A DNA stretch of 64,000 nt from CAVVIH01 sp963748295 (lineage in GTDB: Bacteria; Acidobacteriota; Vicinamibacteria; Vicinamibacterales; 2-12-FULL-66-21). Position numbers and translations under genes: made by a program. A model generated the notes under the pieces. It ran no database searches. It was not told the origin of the DNA and was given only the letters and a program-made list of their open reading frames with translations. Positions 27,638-36,714 of this stretch are shown here, piece by piece; positions within the stretch are counted from its first letter, which is position 1, and each line of letters begins with the position of its first letter. The stretch covers positions 372,001-436,000 of the forward strand of contig CAVVIH010000005.1 of assembly GCA_963748295.1 (NCBI GenBank), written 5' to 3'.

Positions 27638-29165
27638 ATGAAGAAGCCCTACGTTGCCATCGTTGACGATGATTCCGCGTTCGCGGCCTATCTGCGGACG
27701 TTTCTTTCGTTGCGCGGCTACGAAGCCCGCTGTTATTCCCGTGGCGACGAGCTGCTCGCGTCGATGAAGCAGGCAGAGGCGCCGGATGCCGTGCTGCTCG
27801 ACGTGATGATGCCCGGACTCGACGGCCTGGCGACGCTCCGCGCGCTGAAGGCTTCGCGTCCCGAGGCGCAGGTCATCATGCTTTCCGGCCGCAATCAGGC
27901 CTCGACGATCGTCGAAGCCGTGCGTCTGGGGGCTGCAGACTACGTCGTAAAACCAGACGATCCGGAGGGGCTCGGGGAGATTGCGCTCGACGTCGCGATC
28001 AAGAACGCCATCGAGAAAAACCGGCTGGTGTCGGAGCTGACCGAGCTGCGGCAGCAGCTGAGCGACGACGAAGACCGCTCCGTCTGGGGCAACAGCGAGA
28101 AAATGCGTGGAATCGCGACGGTGATCGAACAGGTTGCCGACAGTGACGTGACCGTGCTCGATTCGCGGCGAGAGTGGCGTCGGCAAGGAGCTGGTGGCGC
28201 GGGCGATTCACCAGCGCTCGACCCGGCGGAACCGCCCCTTCGTCAAGGTCAACTGCGCGGCGCTTCCGGCTGAGCTCCTCGAAAGCGAGCTGTTCGGGCA
28301 CGAACGCGGCGCGTTCACCGGCGCCGCGACGACGCGGATCGGGAAATTCGAGCAGGCGGACGGCGGGACGCTGATGCTCGACGAAATCGGCGAGATGAAG
28401 CCGGCGCTTCAGGCCAAGCTGCTGCACGTTCTGCAGGACGCGGAATTCACCAAGCTCGGCAGCAACAAGCGGATCCAGGTGGACGTGCGCGTGCTGGCGG
28501 CCACGAACCGCGATCTCGAAAAGATGCTTTTGACCGGCGAGTTCCGCGAGGATCTCTATTACCGGTTGAAGGTCATCGAGCTGACCGTTCCGTCGCTGAG
28601 CGAACGCCGCGACGAGATTCCCACGCTGACCGACTTCTTCGTCGCGCGCTATTCGCGAAAGTACAACCGGCCGATGCGGCCGATCACCGACGAATTGCGC
28701 CAGCTGTTCGCGACCTACGACTGGCCCGGGAACATCCGCGAGCTCGAAAACATGATCAAGCGGATCGTGATCCTGCAGGACGAGCTGCTGGTGGTGCGCG
28801 AGATCCAACGCAACATGCAGCGCGCCGCGGCGGCGGTTGCCGTGCAGGCGCCGGTTCTGGTCGGCGCGCCGGTTGGCGTTGGCGTGGCGGTGCCTGTCGG
28901 CGTGGGCGCGATCGCAGGACCAGGCGGCGCCTACGGCGCGCCCGAACCGGAAACGGCTGAGGACGACGCCGAGCCCGCCGCCGAGGAGACGGGCGGATCG
29001 CTCGCGGCAGTCGCCAAGGCTGCGGCGATGAAAGCCGAGCGCGCCGCGATCGAACAGACACTCCGGCAGGTGCACTGGAACCGCCGCAAGGCCGCCCAGA
29101 TTCTCGGCGTCAGCTACAAGACGTTGTTGAACAAGATCAAGGAATGCGGCATCAGCAGGGTCTGA
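27638..29165 (+). CDS. sigma-54-dependent response regulator, NtrC family (frame broken)
   Basis: 508 residues after joining one frame change near 28159. The receiver domain (residues 4-120) has acidic DDD near the start, the phosphoacceptor Asp in VLLDVMMPG and Lys in VVKPDD. The AAA+ domain has Walker A GESGVGKE, the sigma-54 contact loop GAFTGA and Walker B TLMLDEIGEM. An unusual Val/Gly/Ala-rich linker of ~55 residues leads to a Fis-type helix-turn-helix at the end (WNRRKAAQILGVSYKTLLNKI). The break lies at the Walker A: the paralogue at 29.6 kb reads GTG TTG ATT CGC where this gene reads GTG CTC GAT TCG, so a single extra C explains it. It is probably the regulator of the EPS genes, like PrsR of XrtA loci. 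Confidence 0.88.
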
Positions 29166-29173
29166 GATCATTC

Positions 29174-29296
29174 GTGATTAGTGATTTGGGATTGGTGATT
29201 GATTGCGATTGTTGATTGGTGAGTTTGAGCTCGGCAGTTATCGCAACATCTGCAGTACCATCAATCACTAATCACCACTCGCTCATCACCAATGAG
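29174..29296. repeat. two heptanucleotide arrays in inverted orientation
   Basis: Seven units (GTGATTA, GTGATTT, GGGATTG, GTGATTG, ATTGCGA, TTGTTGA, TTGGTGA) are followed 40 bases later by AATCACT, AATCACC, ACTCGCT, CATCACC. The second block is roughly complementary to the first, so the spacer between the two activator genes can fold into a long imperfect hairpin. It has no T-run. Confidence 0.6.
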
Positions 29297-29395
29297 ACAC
29301 CAACCACCCATCCTGTCCCTGTCACTTCCACTTCCCCGTTTATAGTCCCGCTCGAGTCGTCGGCATTTCTCAACTAAACGAAAAGTTTTCCCTGG

Positions 29396-29411
29396 TGGCA
29401 TTCACATTGCT
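29396..29411 (+). promoter_or_regulatory. sigma-54 promoter of the second activator gene
   Basis: TGGCATTCACATTGCT fits TGGCA-N6-TTGCT with GG-N10-GC spacing, 41 bases before the ATG at 29453. The gene it drives encodes a sigma-54 activator, which implies positive feedback. Confidence 0.8.
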
Positions 29412-29452
29412 CATCCGGAGCACGTGTCTGTCTGTCTCGGGGGGACGAGCTC

Positions 29453-30568
29453 ATGAGCGAACGCGACGTGCCGCACGCACCGGGGAATCATGGCGCAGGC
29501 GATCGCCGGGGCCGTCCGAGGGTCGGAACGCTTCTCGGGCACAACGAGAAGATGCGGGAGGTTCACGACCTCATCCAGCGCGTCGCCGACACTGACGTCA
29601 CCGTGTTGATTCGCGGCGAGAGCGGCACCGGCAAGGAGCTCGTTGCGCGCGCGGTTCATGAGTCGTCGCCGCGGCGCGATCGCGTGTTCGTGAAGGTCAA
29701 TTGCGCGGCGCTCCCGACCGAGCTGCTCGAATCGGAGCTCTTCGGATTCGAGCGCGGCGCGTTCACCGGCGCGATCCAGCACAAGCCCGGTAAGTTCGAA
29801 TTCGCCAATCACGGCACGATGTTCCTCGACGAGGTCAGCGAGATGCAGGTGCCGCTGCAGGCGAAGCTGCTGCAGGTCCTGCAGGACGGCGAGTTCGCAC
29901 GGCTCGGCAGCCGTGATGATGTCCGCGTCGACGTGCGGGTGGTGGCGGCGACCAACCGCGACCTCGAGCAGGCGGTGAGCAACGCGCTCTTCCGCGAGGA
30001 CCTCTTCTTCCGGTTGAACGTCGTGTGCATCACGCTGCCGCCGCTGCGACAGCGGCGCGACGAGATCCCGGCGCTCATGGAGCTCTTCCTGGCGCACTAC
30101 GCGGAGCACTACAACAAGCCGAAGTTCGAGCCGGCGAACGACACGCTGCGTCTGTTCGGCGAGTACGAGTGGCCGGGAAACGTGCGCGAGCTCGAGAACC
30201 TCGTCAAGCGCATGGTCATTCTCGGGACCGACGAACCGGTGCGGCGCGATCTCGCGGATGCGATCGCCGGCCGCACCCGGACCCCCGGTCCGATCCCGGC
30301 GCTGCAGGGGCGGGCGCCCGAAGCGGACCCCGCGGCTGCGGCGCCGCCGGCCGCGCCAGCCGCCGCGCCGCCGGCCGCCCCGCTCGTGCTGAACGGATCG
30401 CTGAAAGACATCGGGCGTCAGGCGGCGCGCGAAGCCGAACGCGAACTGATCTTCAGGACCCTGCAGCACACGCGGTGGAACCGCCGCGAGGCGGCGGAGC
30501 TGCTCGGCATCAGTTACAAGGCGCTGCTCTACAAGATCAAGGAAGCGGAGCTCGATAGGGCTTCCTGA
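29453..30568 (+). CDS. sigma-54 activator without receiver domain
   Basis: 371 residues. The AAA+ domain starts at about residue 24 (GTLLGHNEKMREVHDLIQRV) and has Walker A GESGTGKE, the GAFTGA loop, Walker B TMFLDEVSEM and the sensor-II region WPGNVRELENLVKR. A Pro/Ala-rich linker joins it to a C-terminal Fis-type helix-turn-helix (WNRREAAELLGISYKALLYKI). No N-terminal receiver, GAF or PAS domain is present, so activity may be set by abundance or by partner binding. It is similar to the regulator upstream in its AAA+ and HTH parts, which suggests duplication and loss of the receiver. The stop overlaps the next start (TGATG). Confidence 0.88.
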   Translation: MSERDVPHAPGNHGAGDRRGRPRVGTLLGHNEKMREVHDLIQRVADTDVTVLIRGESGTGKELVARAVHESSPRRDRVFVKVNCAALPTELLESELFGFERGAFTGAIQHKPGKFEFANHGTMFLDEVSEMQVPLQAKLLQVLQDGEFARLGSRDDVRVDVRVVAATNRDLEQAVSNALFREDLFFRLNVVCITLPPLRQRRDEIPALMELFLAHYAEHYNKPKFEPANDTLRLFGEYEWPGNVRELENLVKRMVILGTDEPVRRDLADAIAGRTRTPGPIPALQGRAPEADPAAAAPPAAPAAAPPAAPLVLNGSLKDIGRQAAREAERELIFRTLQHTRWNRREAAELLGISYKALLYKIKEAELDRAS

Positions 30569-31038
30569 TGGCCGCCAATCCGTATCTCGATGAGGATTCG
30601 CGCTTGCTGACACCCGAGGCGTTCGACTTCGTGCTGAAGAACGAGTTGAAACGAGCCGTCCGCTCGCAGAACTTTCTGACGCTGCTGGTGTTGGACTCGG
30701 CGCCGCCCGACGCCGCGCGCGAAGGCACGCCCCCGAGCCGCGAGCTCGCGCGGCTCGTGAGCCGCGAAGTCCGCGAGACCGATCTCCTCTCGCAGAACGA
30801 GCAGGGCAGCCTGTCGGTGGTCCTGCTCGACGCGGATCTGCACAACTCCATGCGCGTGCTCGATCGGCTGCTGTCGCGCCTCGAGCACTACGAGTTCACG
30901 TCGCCGACGTCGATTGCCGTCGGCGCCGCGTGCTGCCCGACGCACGGCGCGGACGTCGACTCGCTGCGCCGCGCGGCCGAAACCCGTTCACTTCATCCCC
31001 GCCGCGAAAGCCGCGGCAATGCCTCGAACGCTCAATGA
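30568..31038 (+). CDS. degenerate GGDEF-like protein
   Basis: 156 residues. Spacing and hydrophobic pattern match a diguanylate-cyclase fold (LTPEAFDFVLKNELKRAVR, LVSREVRETDLLSQN, PTSIAVGAACCPTHGADVDSL). The active-site GG(D/E)EF position reads QGSLS, so catalysis is not expected. It might bind c-di-GMP or another partner to couple EPS production to the sigma-54 activators. The last ~20 residues look irregular and could reflect a frame change. It is translated from an overlap with the activator gene, and its own stop overlaps an ATG of the export gene. Confidence 0.55.
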   Translation: MAANPYLDEDSRLLTPEAFDFVLKNELKRAVRSQNFLTLLVLDSAPPDAAREGTPPSRELARLVSREVRETDLLSQNEQGSLSVVLLDADLHNSMRVLDRLLSRLEHYEFTSPTSIAVGAACCPTHGADVDSLRRAAETRSLHPRRESRGNASNAQ

Positions 31039-31049
31039 AGGTGCTGCCA

Positions 31050-31670
31050 ATGAAAAACGCCATTCATCTCACGCTCGCGGCCGTCCTGATCGCAGGTGTC
31101 GCGCTCCCGGCCGCCGCCCAGACCGGGGCCCCGTCCTCGGGCGCCGTCGGCACGACCGGATCACGTCCAGCCGCGAAGCCGGCCGACACCTCGCCGGATT
31201 ACCGGATGGTGCCGGGGGACAAGCTGCGGGTCGAAGTCTACAAGGACGCGGCACTCTCGCAGAACGTCCAGATCAGGCCGGACGGCAAGATCACGCTGCC
31301 CTACATCGGCGACCTGCCGGCGGCGGGCCTGACCCCGACCGCGCTGCGCGATGCCATCACCCAGTCGCTGAAGGAGTACATCGCGAGCCCGACGGTCACG
31401 GTCATGGTCGTCGAGACCCAGCCGCAGACGGTCTCGGTGCTCGGCGAAGTGAACTCTCCTGGTGTCCATCCGCTCAAGCACCAGATGACGGTGCTCGACG
31501 CGCTCGCCGCCGCCGGCGGATTCGGCGACTTCGCGAACACCAAGAACATCCTCATCAAGCGCAACGCGAAGAACGGCGTCGACACGCTTCGCTTCAACTA
31601 CAAGGACGCGATCAAGCCGGACGCCAAGCCGTTCTACCTGCAGCCGGGCGACATCATCATCGTCCCGTAG
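31050..31670 (+). CDS. polysaccharide export protein (Wza/SLBB type)
   Basis: 206 residues from the ATG at 31050, which has AAGG 8 bases upstream; an in-frame ATG at 31035 overlaps the previous stop and is possible. The signal peptide is HLTLAAVLIAGVALPAAAQ. The Poly_export domain shows YRMVPGDKLRVEVYKD and ISLP-like KITLPYIGDLPAAGLT. One SLBB domain follows (VSVLGEVNSPGVHPL), and the end is YLQPGDIIIVP. It forms the periplasmic/outer-membrane channel for EPS export, together with the Wzz-type protein downstream. No lipobox cysteine is visible, unlike classical Wza. It is the first structural gene of the long operon. Confidence 0.9.
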   Translation: MKNAIHLTLAAVLIAGVALPAAAQTGAPSSGAVGTTGSRPAAKPADTSPDYRMVPGDKLRVEVYKDAALSQNVQIRPDGKITLPYIGDLPAAGLTPTALRDAITQSLKEYIASPTVTVMVVETQPQTVSVLGEVNSPGVHPLKHQMTVLDALAAAGGFGDFANTKNILIKRNAKNGVDTLRFNYKDAIKPDAKPFYLQPGDIIIVP

Positions 31671-31680
31671 GAGAGATGAC

Positions 31681-32871
31681 GTGAAGAAGTACATCTGGCG
31701 TTCGGCGCTCGTGGTGCTCTCGCTCGCCGCTGCCGCGGTCTCGGCGCAGCAGCAGGAGCAGATCGAGCCGGTCAGCCGGCCCCCCGGGTGGTCGTTCATC
31801 CCCTCGGTCGCGATCGGCGCGTTGTTCGACTCGAACCTCGCGTTGACGTCGCCGCGCGCGGATCTCGGCGAGACGCAGGGTGACAGCCTGTTCACCATCC
31901 AGCCGATGGGCGAATTGTCGATGATCTCCCGCCGCACGGATTTCTCCGTTTCGTATCGCGGCACCGTGCGGCGCTACACCGACGTCGACGCGCTGAACGG
32001 CTACGACCAGCGCTTCAACCTCTCGCTGCGCCGCGCGGCGACCAAGCGGCTGTCGTTCTTCGTCAATAACACCTACGCCGACCAGCCGACGACCGACGAC
32101 ACGATGTTGAACGGCGTGCCGTTCCGGCGTACCGGGTCGATCAGCAACCGCTTTTCCGGAGGCGCCGAAGGGCGCCTTTCCAAGACGATGACGCTGTCGG
32201 GCCGCTACGACCAGACCTGGTCGAAGTTCGACGACAACGACCTGGCCCTCAACGACGGCACCATCCACGAGATGAAGGGACAGCTCCTCCGGCACTTCAC
32301 GCCGAAGCTGGCGATCGGCGCCGACTACGCCTTCCGGATCGCCGACATGGCCGAAGGTCTGCGGCACCTGACGTTCCACGACGTCGGCGGATCGGTCGAC
32401 TGGGCGCTCGGGCCGCACACGAAGGTCACCGCCGGCGCCGGCTTCTCGACGCTGACCGAAGAGCAGTTCAACGAGCGACGATCCGGCCCGTATTTCAACG
32501 GCCGCATCGATCACGCGACCGAATACGTGAGCTTCGGCGCGAACTTCGCGCGGCAGTTCGTCCCGTCGTTCGGCTTCGGCGGCGCCAACCGCAACCAGGA
32601 GCTTGGCGCCTACGTCCGCGCCCCGATCGGCCGCCGGATGTACACGAACGGCTCGTTCACCTGGCGTCACTACCTGCCCTTCGAGATCGATTCGCTCGAG
32701 GGCGATGCATTCTGGCTGCGGTCGTCCCTGGGCTACATGATCGCGCCCTGGGGCCGGGTCGAAGGCTTCTACATCCACACCCTGCAGGACACCGTCGTCA
32801 CCGGCGGCGAGATCAGCCGTCATCGGGTCGGCGTCCAGCTCGTCCTGTCTCAACCCATGAGGATCCAGTAA
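31681..32871 (+). CDS. outer-membrane beta-barrel protein of EPS locus
   Basis: 396 residues from a GTG start, with GGAGAGATGAC just upstream. A signal peptide (ALVVLSLAAAAVSAQ) precedes alternating amphipathic strands with aromatic girdles (DFSVSYRGTVRRYTDV, TLSGRYDQTWSKFDD, YVSFGANFARQFV). The protein ends with strands rather than the usual terminal Phe. It resembles the outer-membrane protein that accompanies XrtA/PEP-CTERM EPS clusters, and may help pass polymer through the outer membrane. It abuts the Wzz-type gene with no gap. Confidence 0.75.
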   Translation: MKKYIWRSALVVLSLAAAAVSAQQQEQIEPVSRPPGWSFIPSVAIGALFDSNLALTSPRADLGETQGDSLFTIQPMGELSMISRRTDFSVSYRGTVRRYTDVDALNGYDQRFNLSLRRAATKRLSFFVNNTYADQPTTDDTMLNGVPFRRTGSISNRFSGGAEGRLSKTMTLSGRYDQTWSKFDDNDLALNDGTIHEMKGQLLRHFTPKLAIGADYAFRIADMAEGLRHLTFHDVGGSVDWALGPHTKVTAGAGFSTLTEEQFNERRSGPYFNGRIDHATEYVSFGANFARQFVPSFGFGGANRNQELGAYVRAPIGRRMYTNGSFTWRHYLPFEIDSLEGDAFWLRSSLGYMIAPWGRVEGFYIHTLQDTVVTGGEISRHRVGVQLVLSQPMRIQ

Positions 32872-34321
32872 ATGGAAGAGCGCCAGTTTCACCCACTCGA
32901 TTACGTGTCGGTGCTGCGGCGGCGGAAGCTCTGGTTCATCGTCCCGCTGGTGGCCTGCACGCTGATCGGCGTGCTGCTCGCCCTGTTCCTGCCGCGGACC
33001 TACAAGTCGGTCGCGCAGATCGGCGTCGCCGCGGCGACGCTGTCGCCCGAGCTCCTGCGCGGCGTCAGCTCGATGGATCCGGCGGAGCGCCAGCGCGCCG
33101 TGTCGCAGCAGCTGCTCAGCCGCACGGTCCTCGAGCGCGTCGTGCGGGAAGAGCGCATCAGCCCGGAGAAGCCGATCGAAGAGACCGTCGGCTGGCTGCG
33201 CAGCCGCACCGTCATCGACGTCACCAAGCCGATCGGCACGTCGGGCAGCAGGGCCGGCCTCGACAGCTTCGATTTGAGCTTCCTCGACTCGACGCCCGAT
33301 CGGACGCGGGCGATTGCCAACCGGCTCGCCTATGTGTTCGTGGAAGAGAACGCGCGCACCCGCACCGATGTCGCGACCAATACGTCAGAAGTCCTCGCCC
33401 AACAGCTGCGCGAGAGCCAGGAGCGCCTGGCCGACCCTCGACAAGCAGCTGCTCGCGAAGAAGCAGGCGAACATGGGCAACCTGCCGGACCAGATCAATG
33501 CGAACGTCTCGATGCTCAATGGCCTGCGCCAGCAGCAGCAGTCGATCGCGATGGAGCTGCGCGGCGAGCAGGAACGGCTGACGATGATCGAGTCGGCGCT
33601 CGCCTCGATGCAGGCGGGAGGAACCAGCGGCGCGATGACCGCCACCAACGTTGTCGCGATCCATGGCATCCAGAACCGCATCAACGGGCTGCAGCAGGAG
33701 ATGATGCAGGCGCGCGCGCTCGGATGGATGGACAAGCACCCGGAGATCGTGCGGCTCGAAGCGGAGCTCAAGGCGGCGCGCGAGGAACTCGCGTCGGCGC
33801 GGAAGGCCGACCCAAGCGGCAACGCGGTGCTCATGGCGGACCCCGCCTACCGGCAGAAGCTCGCGGAGCGCGATGGATCGAAGGCCCGCATCAAGCTGCT
33901 GCAGGCGCAGGGCACGCAGACCTCGGCGCAGATCGCGCGCTTCACCCGCAACGTCGAGATGGCGCCGGTGGTCGAACAGGATCTCTCCGGCCTGTTGCGC
34001 GACTACAACTTCGAGAGCGAGCGCTACAAGGATCTGAGCGGCAAGCACCAGGCGTCGGTCGTCGCCGAGGAGCTTTCGCGAAAGCAGGGGGGCGAGCGGT
34101 TCAGCGTCCTCTACCCCGCCACCCTCCCCAGCACTCCGGAGTCGCCCAACATCGTGCGGCTGCTGCTGATGGCCATCGGTCTCGGGTTCGCGCTCGGCGC
34201 CGGACTCGTAGTCGTTCGCGAGTTCCTCGATCGGTCGGTGCACGACGCCCGCGCGCTGCAGACCGAGTTCGAGATTCCGGTGCTCGGTGAGATTCCGCGG
34301 ATTCAGGAGCTGAGGTCATGA
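32872..34321 (+). CDS. polysaccharide chain-length/co-polymerase protein, Wzz/GumC type (frame broken)
   Basis: 482 residues after one frame change near 33433. The inner-membrane helix near the N-terminus is WFIVPLVACTLIGVLLALFL, and the C-terminal helix is LLLMAIGLGFALGAGLVVV. Between them lies a long periplasmic coiled-coil region (ESQERLATLDKQLLAKKQ, QEMMQARALGWMDKHPEIVRLEAELKAA). It sets chain length and links the polymerase to the export channel. The cytoplasmic kinase is encoded separately in the next gene, overlapping by 4 bases. Dropping one base restores LATLDKQLL at the break. The N-terminal YVSVLRRRKLWF is typical of the family. Confidence 0.88.
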
Positions 34322-35241
34322 GCCGCATACAGAACCTGTTGAACAAGGCCGAACGCGACGGCACCGTCCGCCGCACGCGTTCGCTGATCGTCGACGACGA
34401 AGCGCCGGGCGCGCCGCCGCAGGAGCGGTCCGGCGCGCTGCCCTCGGTCAACTCGCTGCCGCGGCCGCGCCTCGACATCGTCGAATCGCCGCGCCCGGAA
34501 GCCGTCAAGCCGATCGAGCCGCCCGCGTGGACGCCGTCGGAACCGCCGGCGACCGCCCCCGGACGTCTCGATCCGCATCTGATTGCGGCGCTCGCGCCGA
34601 CGTCGCTCGCCGCCGAACAGTACCGGTCGCTGCGCGCGCGTATCCGTCGCGCCGAAGCGGGGCGCGCGGTGAGGACGATCCTGATCACGAGCCCGTCGAA
34701 AGGCGACGGGAAGAGCCTGACCGCGGCGAACCTCGCGCTGACGATGTCGCAGGAGTTCCAGCAGCGCGTGCTGCTGCTCGACGGGGACCTGCGGCGGCCG
34801 TCGCTGCACCTGCTGTTCGGGCTCGGCGACGGTCCCGGCCTTGCCGACGTGTTGATGGGCGCGTCGGAGATCGATCAGGCGCTCGTGCACCTGCCCGAGC
34901 ACCACCTGACCGTGCTGCCCGCCGGCGTGCCGCCCGGCCATCCAACCGAGCTGCTCGGGTCGGCCGCCATGCGCCGCGTGCTCGACTCGATGCGCGGACG
35001 CTTCGACAAGATCCTGATCGACATGCCGCCCGTCGCACCGCTCGCCGACAGCCACGTCATCGCGCCGATGGCCGACGGCATCCTGATGGTCGTCCGCGCC
35101 GGCGTGACGCCCAGGCCGGCGATCGAGCGCGCGCTCGGCGGCCTCGATCTGTCGAAGGTGCTCGGGCTGGTGCTGAACGAGTCGGATGCGCCAGGCACCG
35201 ACTATGAGACGTACGGAGGATATCGATACGTCGCTGGATGA
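34318..35241 (+). CDS. bacterial tyrosine kinase / CpsD-type ATPase
   Basis: 307 residues. A Pro-rich N-terminal tail (~90 residues) leads to the P-loop domain. Walker A is SPSKGDGKS, Walker A' is VLLLDGDLRRPSLH and Walker B is ILIDMPPVAP. The C-terminus carries several tyrosines (DYETYGGYRY), the usual autophosphorylation cluster. It would phosphorylate itself and modulate the Wzz-type partner, controlling polymerisation and export. It is similar to the XrtA-associated kinase family. Coupled by ATGA to the Wzz gene. Confidence 0.88.
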   Translation: MSRIQNLLNKAERDGTVRRTRSLIVDDEAPGAPPQERSGALPSVNSLPRPRLDIVESPRPEAVKPIEPPAWTPSEPPATAPGRLDPHLIAALAPTSLAAEQYRSLRARIRRAEAGRAVRTILITSPSKGDGKSLTAANLALTMSQEFQQRVLLLDGDLRRPSLHLLFGLGDGPGLADVLMGASEIDQALVHLPEHHLTVLPAGVPPGHPTELLGSAAMRRVLDSMRGRFDKILIDMPPVAPLADSHVIAPMADGILMVVRAGVTPRPAIERALGGLDLSKVLGLVLNESDAPGTDYETYGGYRYVAG

Positions 35242-35247
35242 GGCCGG

Positions 35248-35337
35248 AATCAGCTCTCAGCCATCAGCTCGCATCAGCTCGATCAGCTGAGAGCTGTGCT
35301 GAAAGCTGACAGCTGACAGCTGACAGCTGAAAGCTTA
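35248..35337. repeat. heptanucleotide array (unit AGCTGAC)
   Basis: The 102-base spacer between the kinase and sugar-transferase genes is almost entirely repeats of ATCAGCTC and AGCTGAC. The last block is AGCTGAC three times, then AGCTGAA. The unit contains the palindrome CAGCTG, so the two halves can pair. Confidence 0.65.
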
Positions 35338-35343
35338 GGAGTT

Positions 35344-36714
35344 ATGCAGCTATTCAACCGCTACGTCTCCACACGTAGCCTGACGGTGTTCGGCGGCGAG
35401 CTTCTGCTCATCTTCGGCTCGGTGGCGCTCGCCGCGAGCTTCCAGCAGACGTCCGACCTCTCGTCGAACCTCTGGAAGATCGCGCTCGTCACCGTCGTCT
35501 GCCAGCTGTGCCTCTACTACAACGACTTCTACGACCTGACGCTCGTTCACTCCAACCGCGAGCTCGTCGTCCGCCTGCTCCAGGCCGTCGGCGCCGCGTC
35601 GATCATGCTCGCCGGGCTCTACTTCGCCGCCCCCGGGCTGATGATTGGCGACGGCATCTTCGTGTCGGCGCTGTGCGTGTTCCTGCTCGCGATCCTCGCG
35701 TGGCGCCTGCTGTTCAACCAGCTGACCGGCTCGCTGCGGTTCGAGGAGCGCATCCTGTTCGTCGGCACCGGCGACAGCGCGCGCAAGGTCGCGCGGCAGA
35801 TTCTCGATCAGCACGATTTCGCCTATCGCGTGATTGGCTTCATCGACGACGACGCGCGGCGGATCGGCGAGCGGATCGTCAACCCGGCGATCGTCGGCAC
35901 GCCGGGCGACATCGAACGGCTGGTGAAGGAGTACCACGTCGATCGCATCGTCGTCGGCCTGTCGGATCGCCGGGGGCGGCTGCCGATCGAGGAACTGCTG
36001 CGCGCGAAGATGACCGGCGTCCGCGTCGAGGATGCGACGACGACCTACGAGCGGGTCACCGGGAAGATCCTGCTCGACGATCTGCGTCCGAGCTGGCTGG
36101 TCTTCTCGGACGGCTTCCGCGTCTCACGGGTGACGCGCCTGCTGAAACGCACGATCGACCTGGCGCTCTCCGTGTCGATGGGCATCGTCGCCTTCCCGAT
36201 CATGGTGCTGACCGCCATCGTGGTGTGGCTGGACAGCGGCGCGCCGGTGCTGTACCGGCAGGAACGGGTCGGAGAAAACGGGCGCCCGTTCACGCTGTTC
36301 AAGTTTCGATCGATGCGGCAGGACGCCGAGACCGGCACGCCCGTGTGGGCGACCGCAGGCGACGACCGCGTGACCAGGGTCGGCGGCTTCATCCGCAAGA
36401 CCCGCCTCGACGAGCTGCCGCAGTTATGGAACGTGGTGCGCGGCGACATGAGCTTCGTCGGGCCGCGGCCCGAGCGTCCGTTCTTCGTTGAAGAACTGGC
36501 GAAGGAGATCCCGTTCTACCAGCAGCGCCATGCCGTCAAGCCGGGCGTCACCGGATGGGCGCAAGTGAAGTATCGCTACGGCTCGTCGGTCGAAGACGCC
36601 ATCGAGAAGCTGCGCTACGACCTCTATTACATCAAGCATCTGTCCATTTCATTCGATCTGACCATCGTGTTCGACACCGTCAAAGTCGTGCTCTTCCGGA
36701 AGGGGGCCGCGTGA
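35344..36714 (+). CDS. initiating sugar-phosphate transferase (XrtA-type, WbaP/WcaJ family)
   Basis: 456 residues. Five hydrophobic segments at the N-terminus are followed by a Rossmann-like domain (ERILFVGTGDSARKVARQIL, RVIGFIDDD). The C-terminal bacterial sugar transferase domain is preceded by a membrane helix and has FKFRSMRQDAE, TRLDELPQLWNV and GDMSFVGPRPERP. It moves a sugar-1-phosphate from a UDP-sugar to undecaprenyl phosphate, starting the repeat unit at the inner membrane. The domain plan matches the EpsB-like transferases of XrtA/PEP-CTERM loci. Its stop overlaps the GTG of the flippase (GTGA). Confidence 0.92.
   Translation: MQLFNRYVSTRSLTVFGGELLLIFGSVALAASFQQTSDLSSNLWKIALVTVVCQLCLYYNDFYDLTLVHSNRELVVRLLQAVGAASIMLAGLYFAAPGLMIGDGIFVSALCVFLLAILAWRLLFNQLTGSLRFEERILFVGTGDSARKVARQILDQHDFAYRVIGFIDDDARRIGERIVNPAIVGTPGDIERLVKEYHVDRIVVGLSDRRGRLPIEELLRAKMTGVRVEDATTTYERVTGKILLDDLRPSWLVFSDGFRVSRVTRLLKRTIDLALSVSMGIVAFPIMVLTAIVVWLDSGAPVLYRQERVGENGRPFTLFKFRSMRQDAETGTPVWATAGDDRVTRVGGFIRKTRLDELPQLWNVVRGDMSFVGPRPERPFFVEELAKEIPFYQQRHAVKPGVTGWAQVKYRYGSSVEDAIEKLRYDLYYIKHLSISFDLTIVFDTVKVVLFRKGAA

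Noticed and set aside
27638..29165. Programmed ribosomal frameshifting as the cause of the breaks
   Set aside because: The extra base occurs in all codon phases, with no slippery heptamer or stimulator structure in common, and in unrelated housekeeping genes such as moaA and htrA.
29174..29296. The heptad arrays as a CRISPR
   Set aside because: Units are 7 bases with no unique spacers and no cas genes nearby.
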